From: JBDXHU01 sp039989475
GTDB taxonomy: Bacteria > Pseudomonadota > Gammaproteobacteria > Pseudomonadales > Halieaceae
Assembly: GCA_039989475.1 (NCBI GenBank)
Contig: JBDXHU010000009.1
Location: forward strand, 620,001-684,000
DNA length: 64,000 nt
Direction: 5' to 3'
The notes beneath the pieces were generated by a model, which made no database searches, was not told the DNA's origin, and saw only the letters and a program-made list of their open reading frames with translations. The translations under genes were made by a program, and so were the position numbers. Below are positions 1-7,536 of this stretch, piece by piece (the stretch's first letter is position 1; each line of letters starts with the position of its first letter).

Positions 1-246
1 CCTCAGGGGAGACGGCTGGCTTTGACTGCATAGGTATACATCCTTGTTCCCCTCTACCATGGCAGGGGGGGGTAGCGCTTTCATGGGGCCCGTATTTTCA
101 GCCAGGGCACTAATTGTTATTGTGGCTTGATAAGCTTAGTTCAGAGTTTCTGATACAGCCAACGCCATCAGCCCTAACGGCCATGGGCTTCTGCAGGCTG
201 ATGCTGGAAAAGCCCCCTGGATAGCCTTCCCCGTGAATTACTGGCG

Positions 247-624
247 CTATTTTGACGGCAACCAGTTTTTGGCGTCCTGGCAGCGGCTATTCTGCTGCTT
301 CGCCTGGGCCTGGGCCGCCTCAAATGCATTACCAGCGCAACGCCCAACGATATTACCCCAGCGAGTGCCATCGGCTGGTTGCTGGAGTGGGTCGGGAATG
401 TCCGCGCCTGATTTCGCAAGACATGCCTTCGTCACCGAACTCGCGGTTTCCTTACATTGGCTGGCGGATATAGAGAAGCACTGCCGATAATAGGCGTCGC
501 TCTGGCAAAAACTGGCCGCCAGCGCGGCTTCCATCTGCGTTCCCCAAGCCTGTTTCGAAACGGTCTCGGCCACAGCAGGAATTGACAGCAGGACAACGCA
601 GAGGGTTATTGTTGTTTTTCTCAT
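247..624 (-). CDS. Small exported protein of unknown function
   Basis: About 125 residues. The N-terminus is a clear Sec signal peptide (MRKTT, then a hydrophobic run ending AVAE). The mature part has six cysteines, probably disulfide-bonded in the periplasm, and a Gln/Ala-rich C-terminal third. I chose the internal ATG at 624 over the upstream TTG at 642 because it puts the basic n-region first and has GGTGGAA about 8 nt before it. I recognise no family. It stands alone, with the terminator-bearing gap upstream on its own strand. Confidence 0.6.
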   Translation of the reverse strand: MRKTTITLCVVLLSIPAVAETVSKQAWGTQMEAALAASFCQSDAYYRQCFSISASQCKETASSVTKACLAKSGADIPDPLQQPADGTRWGNIVGRCAGNAFEAAQAQAKQQNSRCQDAKNWLPSK

Positions 625-751
625 GACGGTTCCACCATTCAAGGGGAGAGAGGCTTGCGCGTGATTTGCGATGCGATTCTCACGGAATCAGCGCAGAACG
701 CATTCTCGCACACTTTTCGCGAATCAAGAGCCCGTTGCATATGTGCGGATC

Positions 752-845
752 AAGCGCCCGCGGCGAGCCCTGAAAAGCCACCTATGGCGTGTCTAAAAAG
801 CGCCCGCAGCGTCTCTTAAAAAAGCGCCCGCGGCGTGTCTTAAAA
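752..845. repeat. Degenerate 23-bp tandem repeat
   Basis: About four head-to-tail copies of a unit whose core is AAGCGCCCGCGGCG followed by TGTCTTAAA. The core is clear at 752, 799 and 822, and a decayed copy sits near 776. The period is 23-24 bp. The block lies in the gene-poor 625-1078 interval and abuts a hairpin. I see no coding sense in it. Confidence 0.65.
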
Positions 846-868
846 AAAAGCCGGCGCTAGGCCGGCTT
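842..868 (-). terminator. Intrinsic terminator, minus strand
   Basis: An 8-bp perfect stem (AAGCCGGC/GCCGGCTT, loop GCTAG) is followed on the minus strand by eight T residues. No convincing minus-strand gene ends here, so it may close an unannotated small RNA from about 870-1030. Within that stretch the minus strand also has a 6-bp hairpin, ACCTGG-TTT-CCAGGT. Confidence 0.65.
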
Positions 869-1078
869 GAATGCTCTCTATGAGATAGGGGACCTGGAAA
901 CCAGGTGAGCAAAGGGGAATTGTCTCGCGCGTCACCTGTTTACCATTGTTTAAATAGACCGGCTGATTCCGGTAAAGTTCCAGCCAAATGAAATTTTCTC
1001 TCCAGCACCGCCAAATCGATGCCGAGCCCACAGTTCGCGCCTATACTGGTTGAATTAATTCTCTGCTGGAGGACTCCC

Positions 1079-2047
1079 GTGTCCAATATCTACGACAACA
1101 TCGCGGTTACTATCGGTAAAACACCCCTGGTCAAGATCAACCGCATCAGCAAGGGCAATATTCTTGCCAAGCTGGAGAACCGCAACCCGGCCATGTCGGT
1201 GAAGTGCCGCATCGGCGCCAGTATGATTGCGGCGGCGGAAGCTGACGGCCAGCTCAAGCCCGGCATGACGGTGGTGGAACCCACCAGTGGCAACACCGGC
1301 ATCGCGCTGGCTTTTGTGGCCGCAGCCAAGGGCTACGGCTGCACCCTGGTCATGCCACACACCATGAGCCTGGAACGACGCAAACTCATGGTGGCGCTGG
1401 GAGCTAACATCGAGCTGACCGATGGCGCCAAGGGTATGCCGGCGGCAATCGCCCGGGCCGAGGAAATTGTCGCCTCCGACCCGGAGAAATACTTCACCCC
1501 ACGCCAGTTTGCCAACCCGGCCAATCCCGCCATCCACGAACAGACCACCGGGCCGGAGATCTGGGATGACACCGACGGCGAAGTCGACATACTGATAAGC
1601 GGCGTCGGCACCGGCGGCACACTCACCGGCATCTCCCGCTACCTCAAGAACACCCAGGGCAAGGCCATTACCACGGTGGCTGTAGAACCAGATACCTCGG
1701 TTATGATCAGGGCGGCCATGGCCGGCGAAGACCCCAGCCACGCACCGCACAAGATCCAGGGTATTGGCGCTGGCTTCCTGCCCGACAACCTGGACCTGTC
1801 CATGGTCGACCAGGTAGAAGCCGTCAGTAGCGACGATGCCATGGCCTGGGCTCACCGACTCATGCAGGAAGAGGGCATCCTGGCCGGGGTGTCCTGTGGC
1901 GCCGCCATGGCGGCGGCCGATCGTGTCTCACAGCAGCCGGAGCATGCGGGTAAAACCATCGTGGTGATACTGCCGGATTCCGGCGAACGCTATCTCAGCG
2001 CGCCCCTGTTCGAAGGGCGCTTCAGCGACAATGAAATGATGCAGTGA
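1079..2047 (+). CDS. cysK: Cysteine synthase A (O-acetylserine sulfhydrylase)
   Basis: A PLP enzyme that makes L-cysteine from O-acetyl-L-serine and sulfide, the last step of assimilatory sulfur metabolism in the cytoplasm. About 322 residues, normal for CysK. Visible motifs are the PLP lysine in MSVKCRIG (about K42), the substrate loop TSGNTG and the phosphate-binding GTGGTLTG. The GTG at 1079 is preferred over an upstream in-frame TTG because GGAGG precedes it at the right distance and the protein then starts MSNIYDNI, as in the family. CysK versus CysM was judged from overall resemblance. It is monocistronic and converges on the next gene. Confidence 0.93.
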   Translation: MSNIYDNIAVTIGKTPLVKINRISKGNILAKLENRNPAMSVKCRIGASMIAAAEADGQLKPGMTVVEPTSGNTGIALAFVAAAKGYGCTLVMPHTMSLERRKLMVALGANIELTDGAKGMPAAIARAEEIVASDPEKYFTPRQFANPANPAIHEQTTGPEIWDDTDGEVDILISGVGTGGTLTGISRYLKNTQGKAITTVAVEPDTSVMIRAAMAGEDPSHAPHKIQGIGAGFLPDNLDLSMVDQVEAVSSDDAMAWAHRLMQEEGILAGVSCGAAMAAADRVSQQPEHAGKTIVVILPDSGERYLSAPLFEGRFSDNEMMQ

Positions 2048-2060
2048 TGGCGACTCTGGG

Positions 2061-2816
2061 CTATTCGGCAAGGCCGTAACGGTCATCCCACTTCTTGACG
2101 ATGGCCGCGTGGGAGCCATCCTTGAGCGTTTCGGCCAGGGCGCGGTTAAAGGCTGCGACCATTTTGTCCTCGCCTTTTACCTCGCGGGTGGCGGCCACAT
2201 GGCGCTCCCGTGGCGGCAGGTCGATTTCGGTCACCTGGAACTTGTGTCCCTGCTTGGAAAGGTACTCATTGATCTGCAGCGCCATGGTGCGCTGGTCGCC
2301 AATTACCGCGTCGACTGAGCCATTCAGCAAGTTGAGCAAGCTCTGGATCAGGTGGTTTTCAGCCACCAGGCTTAGCTCGGGGATGGCATCAAAGTCGATA
2401 CCGTAGGCATAGTCCACCCGCACCCCCAGCCGCTTGCCGCGCAAGTGCTCCATTTCAAAATAGTCCGCCTGGTCCGAGCGCAGCTTAACCACAATCAGCT
2501 TACTGCTGAGGTATGGCTCGCTGAACAGGTACTCCTTGCCGCGCTCCTCGGTATACCAGGCGGCGGCAAGCGCATCGTAGAGGCCGATACTGACGCCCTC
2601 CATGGCCCGACTCCAGCTATCGATAGTAATCTCGGGCTGGTACTCGGTACGGGAGAAAATATGTGCGACCAACTCCAGGGCCAGGCCCTGTTCCGGCAGA
2701 TTGGCATCGGCATAGGGCGGCGAGGTATTGGCCAGTAAGCGCACGGTCTTGTCTGCCGCGACAACACCGCCGCTCAGTACTGCCGCCAGTGTCAGTGCCA
2801 ATAGTCGTTTGTACAT
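2061..2816 (-). CDS. Periplasmic solute-binding protein, family 3 (amino-acid type)
   Basis: About 251 residues with a signal peptide (MYKRLLALTLAAVLSGG, cleavage near VVAA). The start of the mature protein, VRLLANTSPPYADANLPEQG, is the usual opening of bacterial extracellular solute-binding family 3. RLGVRVDYAYGIDF and GSVDAVIGDQRT fit the two-lobed PBP2 fold. No permease or ATPase gene is adjacent, so it may serve an unlinked importer or be an orphan sensor-like PBP. The ligand cannot be read from sequence. The internal ATG at 2816 is chosen because it begins the signal peptide. Confidence 0.8.
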   Translation of the reverse strand: MYKRLLALTLAAVLSGGVVAADKTVRLLANTSPPYADANLPEQGLALELVAHIFSRTEYQPEITIDSWSRAMEGVSIGLYDALAAAWYTEERGKEYLFSEPYLSSKLIVVKLRSDQADYFEMEHLRGKRLGVRVDYAYGIDFDAIPELSLVAENHLIQSLLNLLNGSVDAVIGDQRTMALQINEYLSKQGHKFQVTEIDLPPRERHVAATREVKGEDKMVAAFNRALAETLKDGSHAAIVKKWDDRYGLAE

Positions 2817-2868
2817 ATTCCTGCCCTTGTGATTGAAAGCGGCCACAATATAGCACAGGGAATGCGCC

Positions 2869-3456
2869 TCAGCCGCGCTTGAGCCGATTCCGCAGCTGTG
2901 CCTTTACATCCGGCCAGTCGCCATCAGTGATACTGAAATAGACCGAGTCGCGGCGATAGCCATCCTGCACAATCATATGCTGTCGCAACAGGCCCTCGCG
3001 CTCCGCGCCTATACGCATTAGCGCCCGCTGTGAGCGTCCATTGCGCGCATCGGTCTTGAACTCCACCCGGATCATGCCCAGTGCTTCAAACGCATGCTGC
3101 AATAACAGCAACTTGGCCTCGGTATTAACCGGCGTCTTCTGCCAATCCCGGCCCAGCCAGGTCCAGCCTATCTCCAAACTGCGGTGCTCTGGACGAAAAG
3201 CCAGGTAGCGCGAGCTACCCACCGGCCGGTCACGTCCCTGCTCGACAATGGCGAAGGGCAGGTGACCGGGTGTCGCCAGGCTCTCGGCGATCCAGTGCTT
3301 GCAGTCGGGCAGGTCGACGAAGCAAGTCCGTGGCATATAGCGCCAGTCTTCTTGCTGCTGGCCCACAATAATCAGGCCCTGGGCATGTTTTTCAGCCAGC
3401 GGCTCCAGCCGCACATGGCGACCATCGAGTGTTACGGCTTGCAAATCGGGACTCAT
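2869..3456 (-). CDS. GNAT N-acetyltransferase, RimJ/RimL type
   Basis: 195 residues that resemble Acetyltransf_3 proteins along their length. The N-terminal VTLDGRHVRLEPL, the central EIGWTWLGRDWQKTPVN and the acetyl-CoA/recognition segment GMIRVEFKTDARNGRSQRAL are characteristic of the RimJ/RimL-like acyltransferases. It would transfer acetyl from acetyl-CoA to a protein N-terminus or small amine; the substrate is unknown. It reads in the same direction as the solute-binding gene, which begins 53 bp after its stop. Confidence 0.8.
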   Translation of the reverse strand: MSPDLQAVTLDGRHVRLEPLAEKHAQGLIIVGQQQEDWRYMPRTCFVDLPDCKHWIAESLATPGHLPFAIVEQGRDRPVGSSRYLAFRPEHRSLEIGWTWLGRDWQKTPVNTEAKLLLLQHAFEALGMIRVEFKTDARNGRSQRALMRIGAEREGLLRQHMIVQDGYRRDSVYFSITDGDWPDVKAQLRNRLKRG

Positions 3457-3650
3457 TTATTCTCTCCAACGACCATGACATTGTGCCCGACAAAGGCGAG
3501 AATGTAGGCCAATAACAATGCAGGGAGCGCGCAATTTACTTAAAGACCGCTTTTCGACTCATCGCCTGGCTGCTTCACCGCGCGCGCCACCCCCTGTTCA
3601 ACACAGCGTATTATCGGGCGGCGGCGGCGCCAGCACCAGCCGCAATAGCA

Positions 3651-4538
3651 TTGCTCAGCGGCCTGGCACTGCTGACGCTGACGGCGCAGACACAGGCCCA
3701 GGACCTGGAGCCGCGCACCTATACCAATATTCCGGTTGGCCAGAATTTTGTCGGTGTCGGTTACGCCTATTCGGATGGCGAGGTGAACCCCTCTCCCTCA
3801 GTACCCTTGCGCGACATTGAAATCACCATGAAGGCCACGGTCGCGGCCTATGTGCGCTCACTGGACCTGTGGGGCAAGGCGGGCAAGGTAGATGCCATCT
3901 GGGCCCGGGTGTGCCAAAAGGGCTCAGGCTTCGTCAACGAAGTACTGGTCAAGGGTGACCGCTGCGGCACCATCGATCCGTCAGTGAGACTGAGTTACCT
4001 GTTCTACGGTGCCCCGGCGATGGACCTCAAGGAGTTTCGCAGCAATCCCACCCAGCGCGTGATCGGCGTTAGCCTCAAGGTCGACGCACCCCTGGGTGAT
4101 TACAACAATGAAAATATCATCAATACCGGCAGCAACCGCTGGACCTTCAAACCAGAGATCGGCATATCCAATCGCTGGGGTCGCTGGAGCGCTGAAGGCG
4201 CCTTCGCCGCGCGCCTGTTTACCGACAACGATAACGCCAAGGGCAAGGCAACCCTGGAGCAGGACCCGCTCTATCAACTGCAATTGCATGTCATCTACGA
4301 CTTGCCAAAAGGGCGCTGGGTCTCTCTCAATGGCAATTATTTCTGGGGGGGACGCACTACCAAGAATGGAATCAAGGGCGATGATGTACAGGATAATTCC
4401 CGCATAGGCTTGACCTTCGCCACACCCCTGAACAGCCAACACTCGCTGAAGTTCTACGCCAATCGCGGCCTGGTCAGCAACATCGGTAACGATTCTGACA
4501 CCTACGGCGTGGTCTGGCAGTATCGCTGGGCGGACTAA
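3651..4538 (+). CDS. Outer-membrane transporter-like protein, phenol MetA-pathway family
   Basis: About 295 residues. After a short hydrophobic leader (LSGLALLTLTAQTQA) the mature part begins YTNIPVGQNFVGVGYAYS, runs through alternating aromatic beta strands (RWTFKPEIGISNRWGRW) and ends TYGVVWQYRWAD. That terminal aromatic strand is typical of outer-membrane barrels of the MetA-pathway of phenol degradation family. The start is uncertain. Only the TTG at 3651 gives a leader in frame, it lacks a basic n-region, and the frame stays open upstream to 3516 without ATG or GTG, so the true start may be non-canonical or lie across a frameshift. The transported compound is unknown. Confidence 0.7.
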   Translation: MLSGLALLTLTAQTQAQDLEPRTYTNIPVGQNFVGVGYAYSDGEVNPSPSVPLRDIEITMKATVAAYVRSLDLWGKAGKVDAIWARVCQKGSGFVNEVLVKGDRCGTIDPSVRLSYLFYGAPAMDLKEFRSNPTQRVIGVSLKVDAPLGDYNNENIINTGSNRWTFKPEIGISNRWGRWSAEGAFAARLFTDNDNAKGKATLEQDPLYQLQLHVIYDLPKGRWVSLNGNYFWGGRTTKNGIKGDDVQDNSRIGLTFATPLNSQHSLKFYANRGLVSNIGNDSDTYGVVWQYRWAD

Positions 4539-4636
4539 AGCGCGCTAACCACCGTCACGATTCCTGGAAATATCACTGCAGAATTCGTCGCGACTGTCGA
4601 TAACAGGTCTGTAGAGCTGCGACAGGGGCGACGGCG

Positions 4637-5752
4637 GTGCAGGACATCAGCGAACACATTGGCGCGAGCAGGGGGCGGCTGACAGAAAGCTGCAGCCTGC
4701 TGTTATGCCTGTTGGCAATCCTGCTGCTGGCCTACAACCTCGACGGCAGTCGCCACCAGAGCCTCGACATCATTACCCCGCTGGTAGCCATCCTTATCTT
4801 TGCCAGCTGCGCCGCATCGGCGCGTTTGTACAGGTTCAGCAGCGCTCCAGCGGCGGCCTTGTTGTGCTTTAGCAGCATCCTGCTTTTTTCCCTTTCCTAC
4901 CAGGACACAGGCATCTGGTCGCCCTATATGTTGCTGTTGCCCGCCTTACCCCTGTTAGCCTCCATGATGATTGGGCCACGGGCGGCGCTCTGGACCATGG
5001 CTATAGTTGGCCTGTCGTTGCTGCTGGCGCTGGGCGTGCTGGAGCCGGCGCGCCCCGTCGCCAATGGAAGCATTCTGCAGCCCGGCGAAACCACACTACG
5101 GGCCGTTATTATCCTGGCGGGACTGGTACTGGCTGCCTGGGGAGGCTGGTGGCACGCACGCCATGTCGACTCACTCTCCGGGGTGGTTTATCAACAGGAA
5201 TCACAGGATCATCTAACCGGCCTCGCCAACCGCAGCAGTATTGAAGCGGTTCTGCAACAGGAGGTCTCCAGGGCCTCCCGCGGCGGTAGCTGGCTCACTA
5301 TTATCTTCGCTGATATCGACAAGTTCGCGCAGTTCAACGAGCTCTTCGGCCAGGACTCCGGAGATCGCTGCCTGCAACTGGTGGCAAGCTTGCTGCAAGA
5401 CAGCTTCCGCCGTTCCAGCGATCGTATTGGTCGCTATGGCGATGATGAGTTCCTGGCGGTCTTACCCGGCCTGAGCGCTGAGCAGGCAGAGACCCTGGCC
5501 GAGCGCCTGCGCAAGAAAATTGCCAGCGATGGCATTGAGTTGGCCGACGGTGGTATAGAGCACACTACGCTGAGCTTTGGCATCGCCAGCATGCATACCC
5601 GCAACCAGGTCGATCACCGCGAGTTGCTGGAACTGGCCACGCAAACCCTGCATCGGGTCAAACTGGAGGGCTGCAATCGCCTGGGCGTCTCGGTGATGCG
5701 TCACGCCAAAACAGGCTGGCGCGCACTGGAGTTCAGACAGAAAAGCGCTTAA
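4637..5752 (+). CDS. Membrane diguanylate cyclase (GGDEF domain, GDDEF variant)
   Basis: 371 residues from a GTG start. The first about 175 residues hold five or six hydrophobic segments, a membrane sensor without a named domain. A GGDEF domain follows from about 190 to 355, opening with DHLTGLANRSSIE. Its signature reads YGDDEF instead of the usual GGDEF/GGEEF, so the second glycine is Asp. Five residues upstream is RSSD, matching the RxxD inhibitory I-site. It would make cyclic-di-GMP from GTP at the inner membrane if the variant loop is active. Its stop overlaps the stop of the convergent neighbour by 4 bp. Confidence 0.85.
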   Translation: MQDISEHIGASRGRLTESCSLLLCLLAILLLAYNLDGSRHQSLDIITPLVAILIFASCAASARLYRFSSAPAAALLCFSSILLFSLSYQDTGIWSPYMLLLPALPLLASMMIGPRAALWTMAIVGLSLLLALGVLEPARPVANGSILQPGETTLRAVIILAGLVLAAWGGWWHARHVDSLSGVVYQQESQDHLTGLANRSSIEAVLQQEVSRASRGGSWLTIIFADIDKFAQFNELFGQDSGDRCLQLVASLLQDSFRRSSDRIGRYGDDEFLAVLPGLSAEQAETLAERLRKKIASDGIELADGGIEHTTLSFGIASMHTRNQVDHRELLELATQTLHRVKLEGCNRLGVSVMRHAKTGWRALEFRQKSA

Positions 5753-6396
5753 CAGTCGGCCTGGCGATTGGTCTTGTGACGTTTGCGGCAGCGCTTTTCA
5801 GCTTCCGGCGCAACTGGCGCCTCCATCACATCAAGCTCTTCAGGTGCGGATTTCTCAGGTGTAACTAGCTCAGCCGCACCTGGTTCAGCCGCACTTATGT
5901 CAGCCGCACTTATTTCAGCCGCGGCGCTGCTGCGAATAGCCCTGGCCAGGTCCACGACCATGGCATTAGGTACCGGCACACTCAGATTGTACTGGGCGAT
6001 ACGCCAGGCCCCCTGCTGGCGCAGCAGCAAACCCGAGCCGCGACACTGGCCCAGTGTCGCGTTGTCCAGTAATTCGTCGAAACGGGCCCAGTCACCACTG
6101 GCTGCCACGGTTAAATGACGCTGGGTCGGCGTATAGGTCCAGCCGCGCCCGGCGGAAAAATGTTCGCTCGCGAAGCTGCGAAACGCTTCGCCCTGCCAGC
6201 GCTCACCGCCATCTGTACCGAGAAACACCATGTCATCTGTCATCAACGCCAGGTAAGCATCCAGGTCGGCCTGGGCCGCGGCCCGGTGAAAAGCATCCAG
6301 CGCAGCGGCGGCCTCCGCTTTGGCAGGATTTTGCGCCGACAGCATGGGAGCAGATAACAGCAGCAGGAAAAACAGGGGCAAGGCGCGACAGCTCAT
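5749..6396 (-). CDS. Exported SnoaL/DUF4440-like protein with Ala-rich tail
   Basis: 215 residues: a signal peptide (ALPLFFLLLLSAPMLSAQ), then an NTF2-fold domain at about 30-145. AAALDAFHRAAAQADLDAYL and MTDDMVFLGTDGGERWQG are typical of SnoaL-like DUF4440 proteins. The last about 65 residues are low-complexity, with near repeats of SAAEISAADISAAEPGAAEL and a basic, cysteine-containing end. The matching DNA at about 5869-5930 is a degenerate 15-bp tandem repeat. Catalytic function is unknown. It may bind a small hydrophobic ligand in the periplasm. Confidence 0.7.
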   Translation of the reverse strand: MSCRALPLFFLLLLSAPMLSAQNPAKAEAAAALDAFHRAAAQADLDAYLALMTDDMVFLGTDGGERWQGEAFRSFASEHFSAGRGWTYTPTQRHLTVAASGDWARFDELLDNATLGQCRGSGLLLRQQGAWRIAQYNLSVPVPNAMVVDLARAIRSSAAAEISAADISAAEPGAAELVTPEKSAPEELDVMEAPVAPEAEKRCRKRHKTNRQADC

Positions 6397-6515
6397 GATG
6401 ACTCCGGGGCGATATTGAATAAGTTGCAGATTGTACGCTGCTGGCGGCCCGCGGCCAGTATCTGTGCCGGGCGCTTTCTCCTATACTCAGGCACACCAAG
6501 CCGCTGGAGCATGCC

Positions 6516-7136
6516 ATGGGTTTTTACGACAAGCACATATTGCCGCACTTCATTAACTGTGCCTGCGGCACCAAGCCCATCACACGGCAACGCCAGAAGG
6601 TGGTACCACTGGCCAGTGGCACGGTACTGGAGATTGGAATCGGTACCGGTCTCAACCTGCGCCACTACGACGCCAGCCGCATTGACAGAGTGATTGGCCT
6701 GGACCCGAGTGAAGCCTCCTGGCACATTGCCGAGAAAAACAATCCGGACCTGCCCTTCCCACTGGATTTTATCGGCTTGCCCGGCGAGGAAATACCACTG
6801 GAGGAAAACAGCATCGACACGGTCATGGTCACCTACGCCCTGTGCACTATTCCAGATCCACAGGCTGCGCTGGCAGGGATGCGGCGGGTGCTCAAGCCCG
6901 GTGGTAGATTAATATTTTGCGAGCACGGTGAGGCGCCGGACCCGGGTGTAAAAAAATGGCAGGATCGCGTCAATCCCTACTGGCGCGCCATCGCCGGTGG
7001 CTGCAATCTGAACCGACCGATACCCGGTTTACTGGAAGAATCCGGCTTCCGCGTCAAGCAGCTGGACAGCATGTACCTGCCCAGCACCCCGCGCATCGCC
7101 GGCTTTAATTATTGGGGTATCGCGGAGCAGCTCTAG
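6516..7136 (+). CDS. Class I SAM-dependent methyltransferase
   Basis: 206 residues. The Rossmann motif I is VLEIGIGTGLNLRHYD, motif II is VIGLDPS, and motif IV/post-I is DTVMVTYALCTIPD with MRRVLKPGGRLIFCEHGEAP. These place it in the Methyltransf_11 (UbiE-like) family, near METTL7-like small-molecule methyltransferases. It would transfer a methyl group from S-adenosylmethionine to an unknown acceptor. The early CACGT with two Cys is unusual but probably not a metal site. Its end overlaps the convergent DUF2789 gene by 4 bp. Confidence 0.85.
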   Translation: MGFYDKHILPHFINCACGTKPITRQRQKVVPLASGTVLEIGIGTGLNLRHYDASRIDRVIGLDPSEASWHIAEKNNPDLPFPLDFIGLPGEEIPLEENSIDTVMVTYALCTIPDPQAALAGMRRVLKPGGRLIFCEHGEAPDPGVKKWQDRVNPYWRAIAGGCNLNRPIPGLLEESGFRVKQLDSMYLPSTPRIAGFNYWGIAEQL

Positions 7137-7372
7137 GCGGGCTCGTGACGCAGCATGGCATCCAATTGATCAACCAGTTCCGACCAGTCTGAATCCTGGT
7201 CCAGCGCTTCACGAATGAACTGCGCCTGGCCGGCGCTCCAGCAGGCTGCGTGATCCAGCGGAATATCTTTAGCGAGATGGTTATTGTGGATGAAATGCTC
7301 TATGGCCACTTCATTGGATGACAGGCCCAATTGCTGGAACAGGGTTTCAAGGGTGTGTATCGATGTATCCAT
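7133..7372 (-). CDS. DUF2789 family protein
   Basis: About 79 residues starting MDTSIHTLETLFQQLGL and ending LDAMLRHEPA, the typical form of the small gammaproteobacterial DUF2789 family. The family has no established function. The internal ATG at 7372 is chosen because it begins the conserved MDTSIHTL. The protein is acidic, helical and soluble. It is monocistronic. Confidence 0.75.
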   Translation of the reverse strand: MDTSIHTLETLFQQLGLSSNEVAIEHFIHNNHLAKDIPLDHAACWSAGQAQFIREALDQDSDWSELVDQLDAMLRHEPA

Positions 7373-7536
7373 TAAATGGCTCCTTTTCAGCAAATATAGC
7401 AGTTGTGCAAGACTCCTGCCCAACAGCTCATCCGCTGTGGCTCTCCATCCGTCTCAAGCAGGCGACGGCGTCAGCATTTCATCGTATCATCAGCACCGGC
7501 AAACAATAACGATCACATGATTCCAGAGATACCAGC

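Noticed and set aside
840..1031. 63-codon minus-strand frame over the terminator
   Set aside because: Its last codons are the terminator stem. The ending makes a real protein unlikely; a small RNA fits better.
1055..1855. Long minus-strand open frame opposite cysK
   Set aside because: It shadows a certain gene, carries no family features and is His/Gly-rich as expected of an antisense GC-rich frame.
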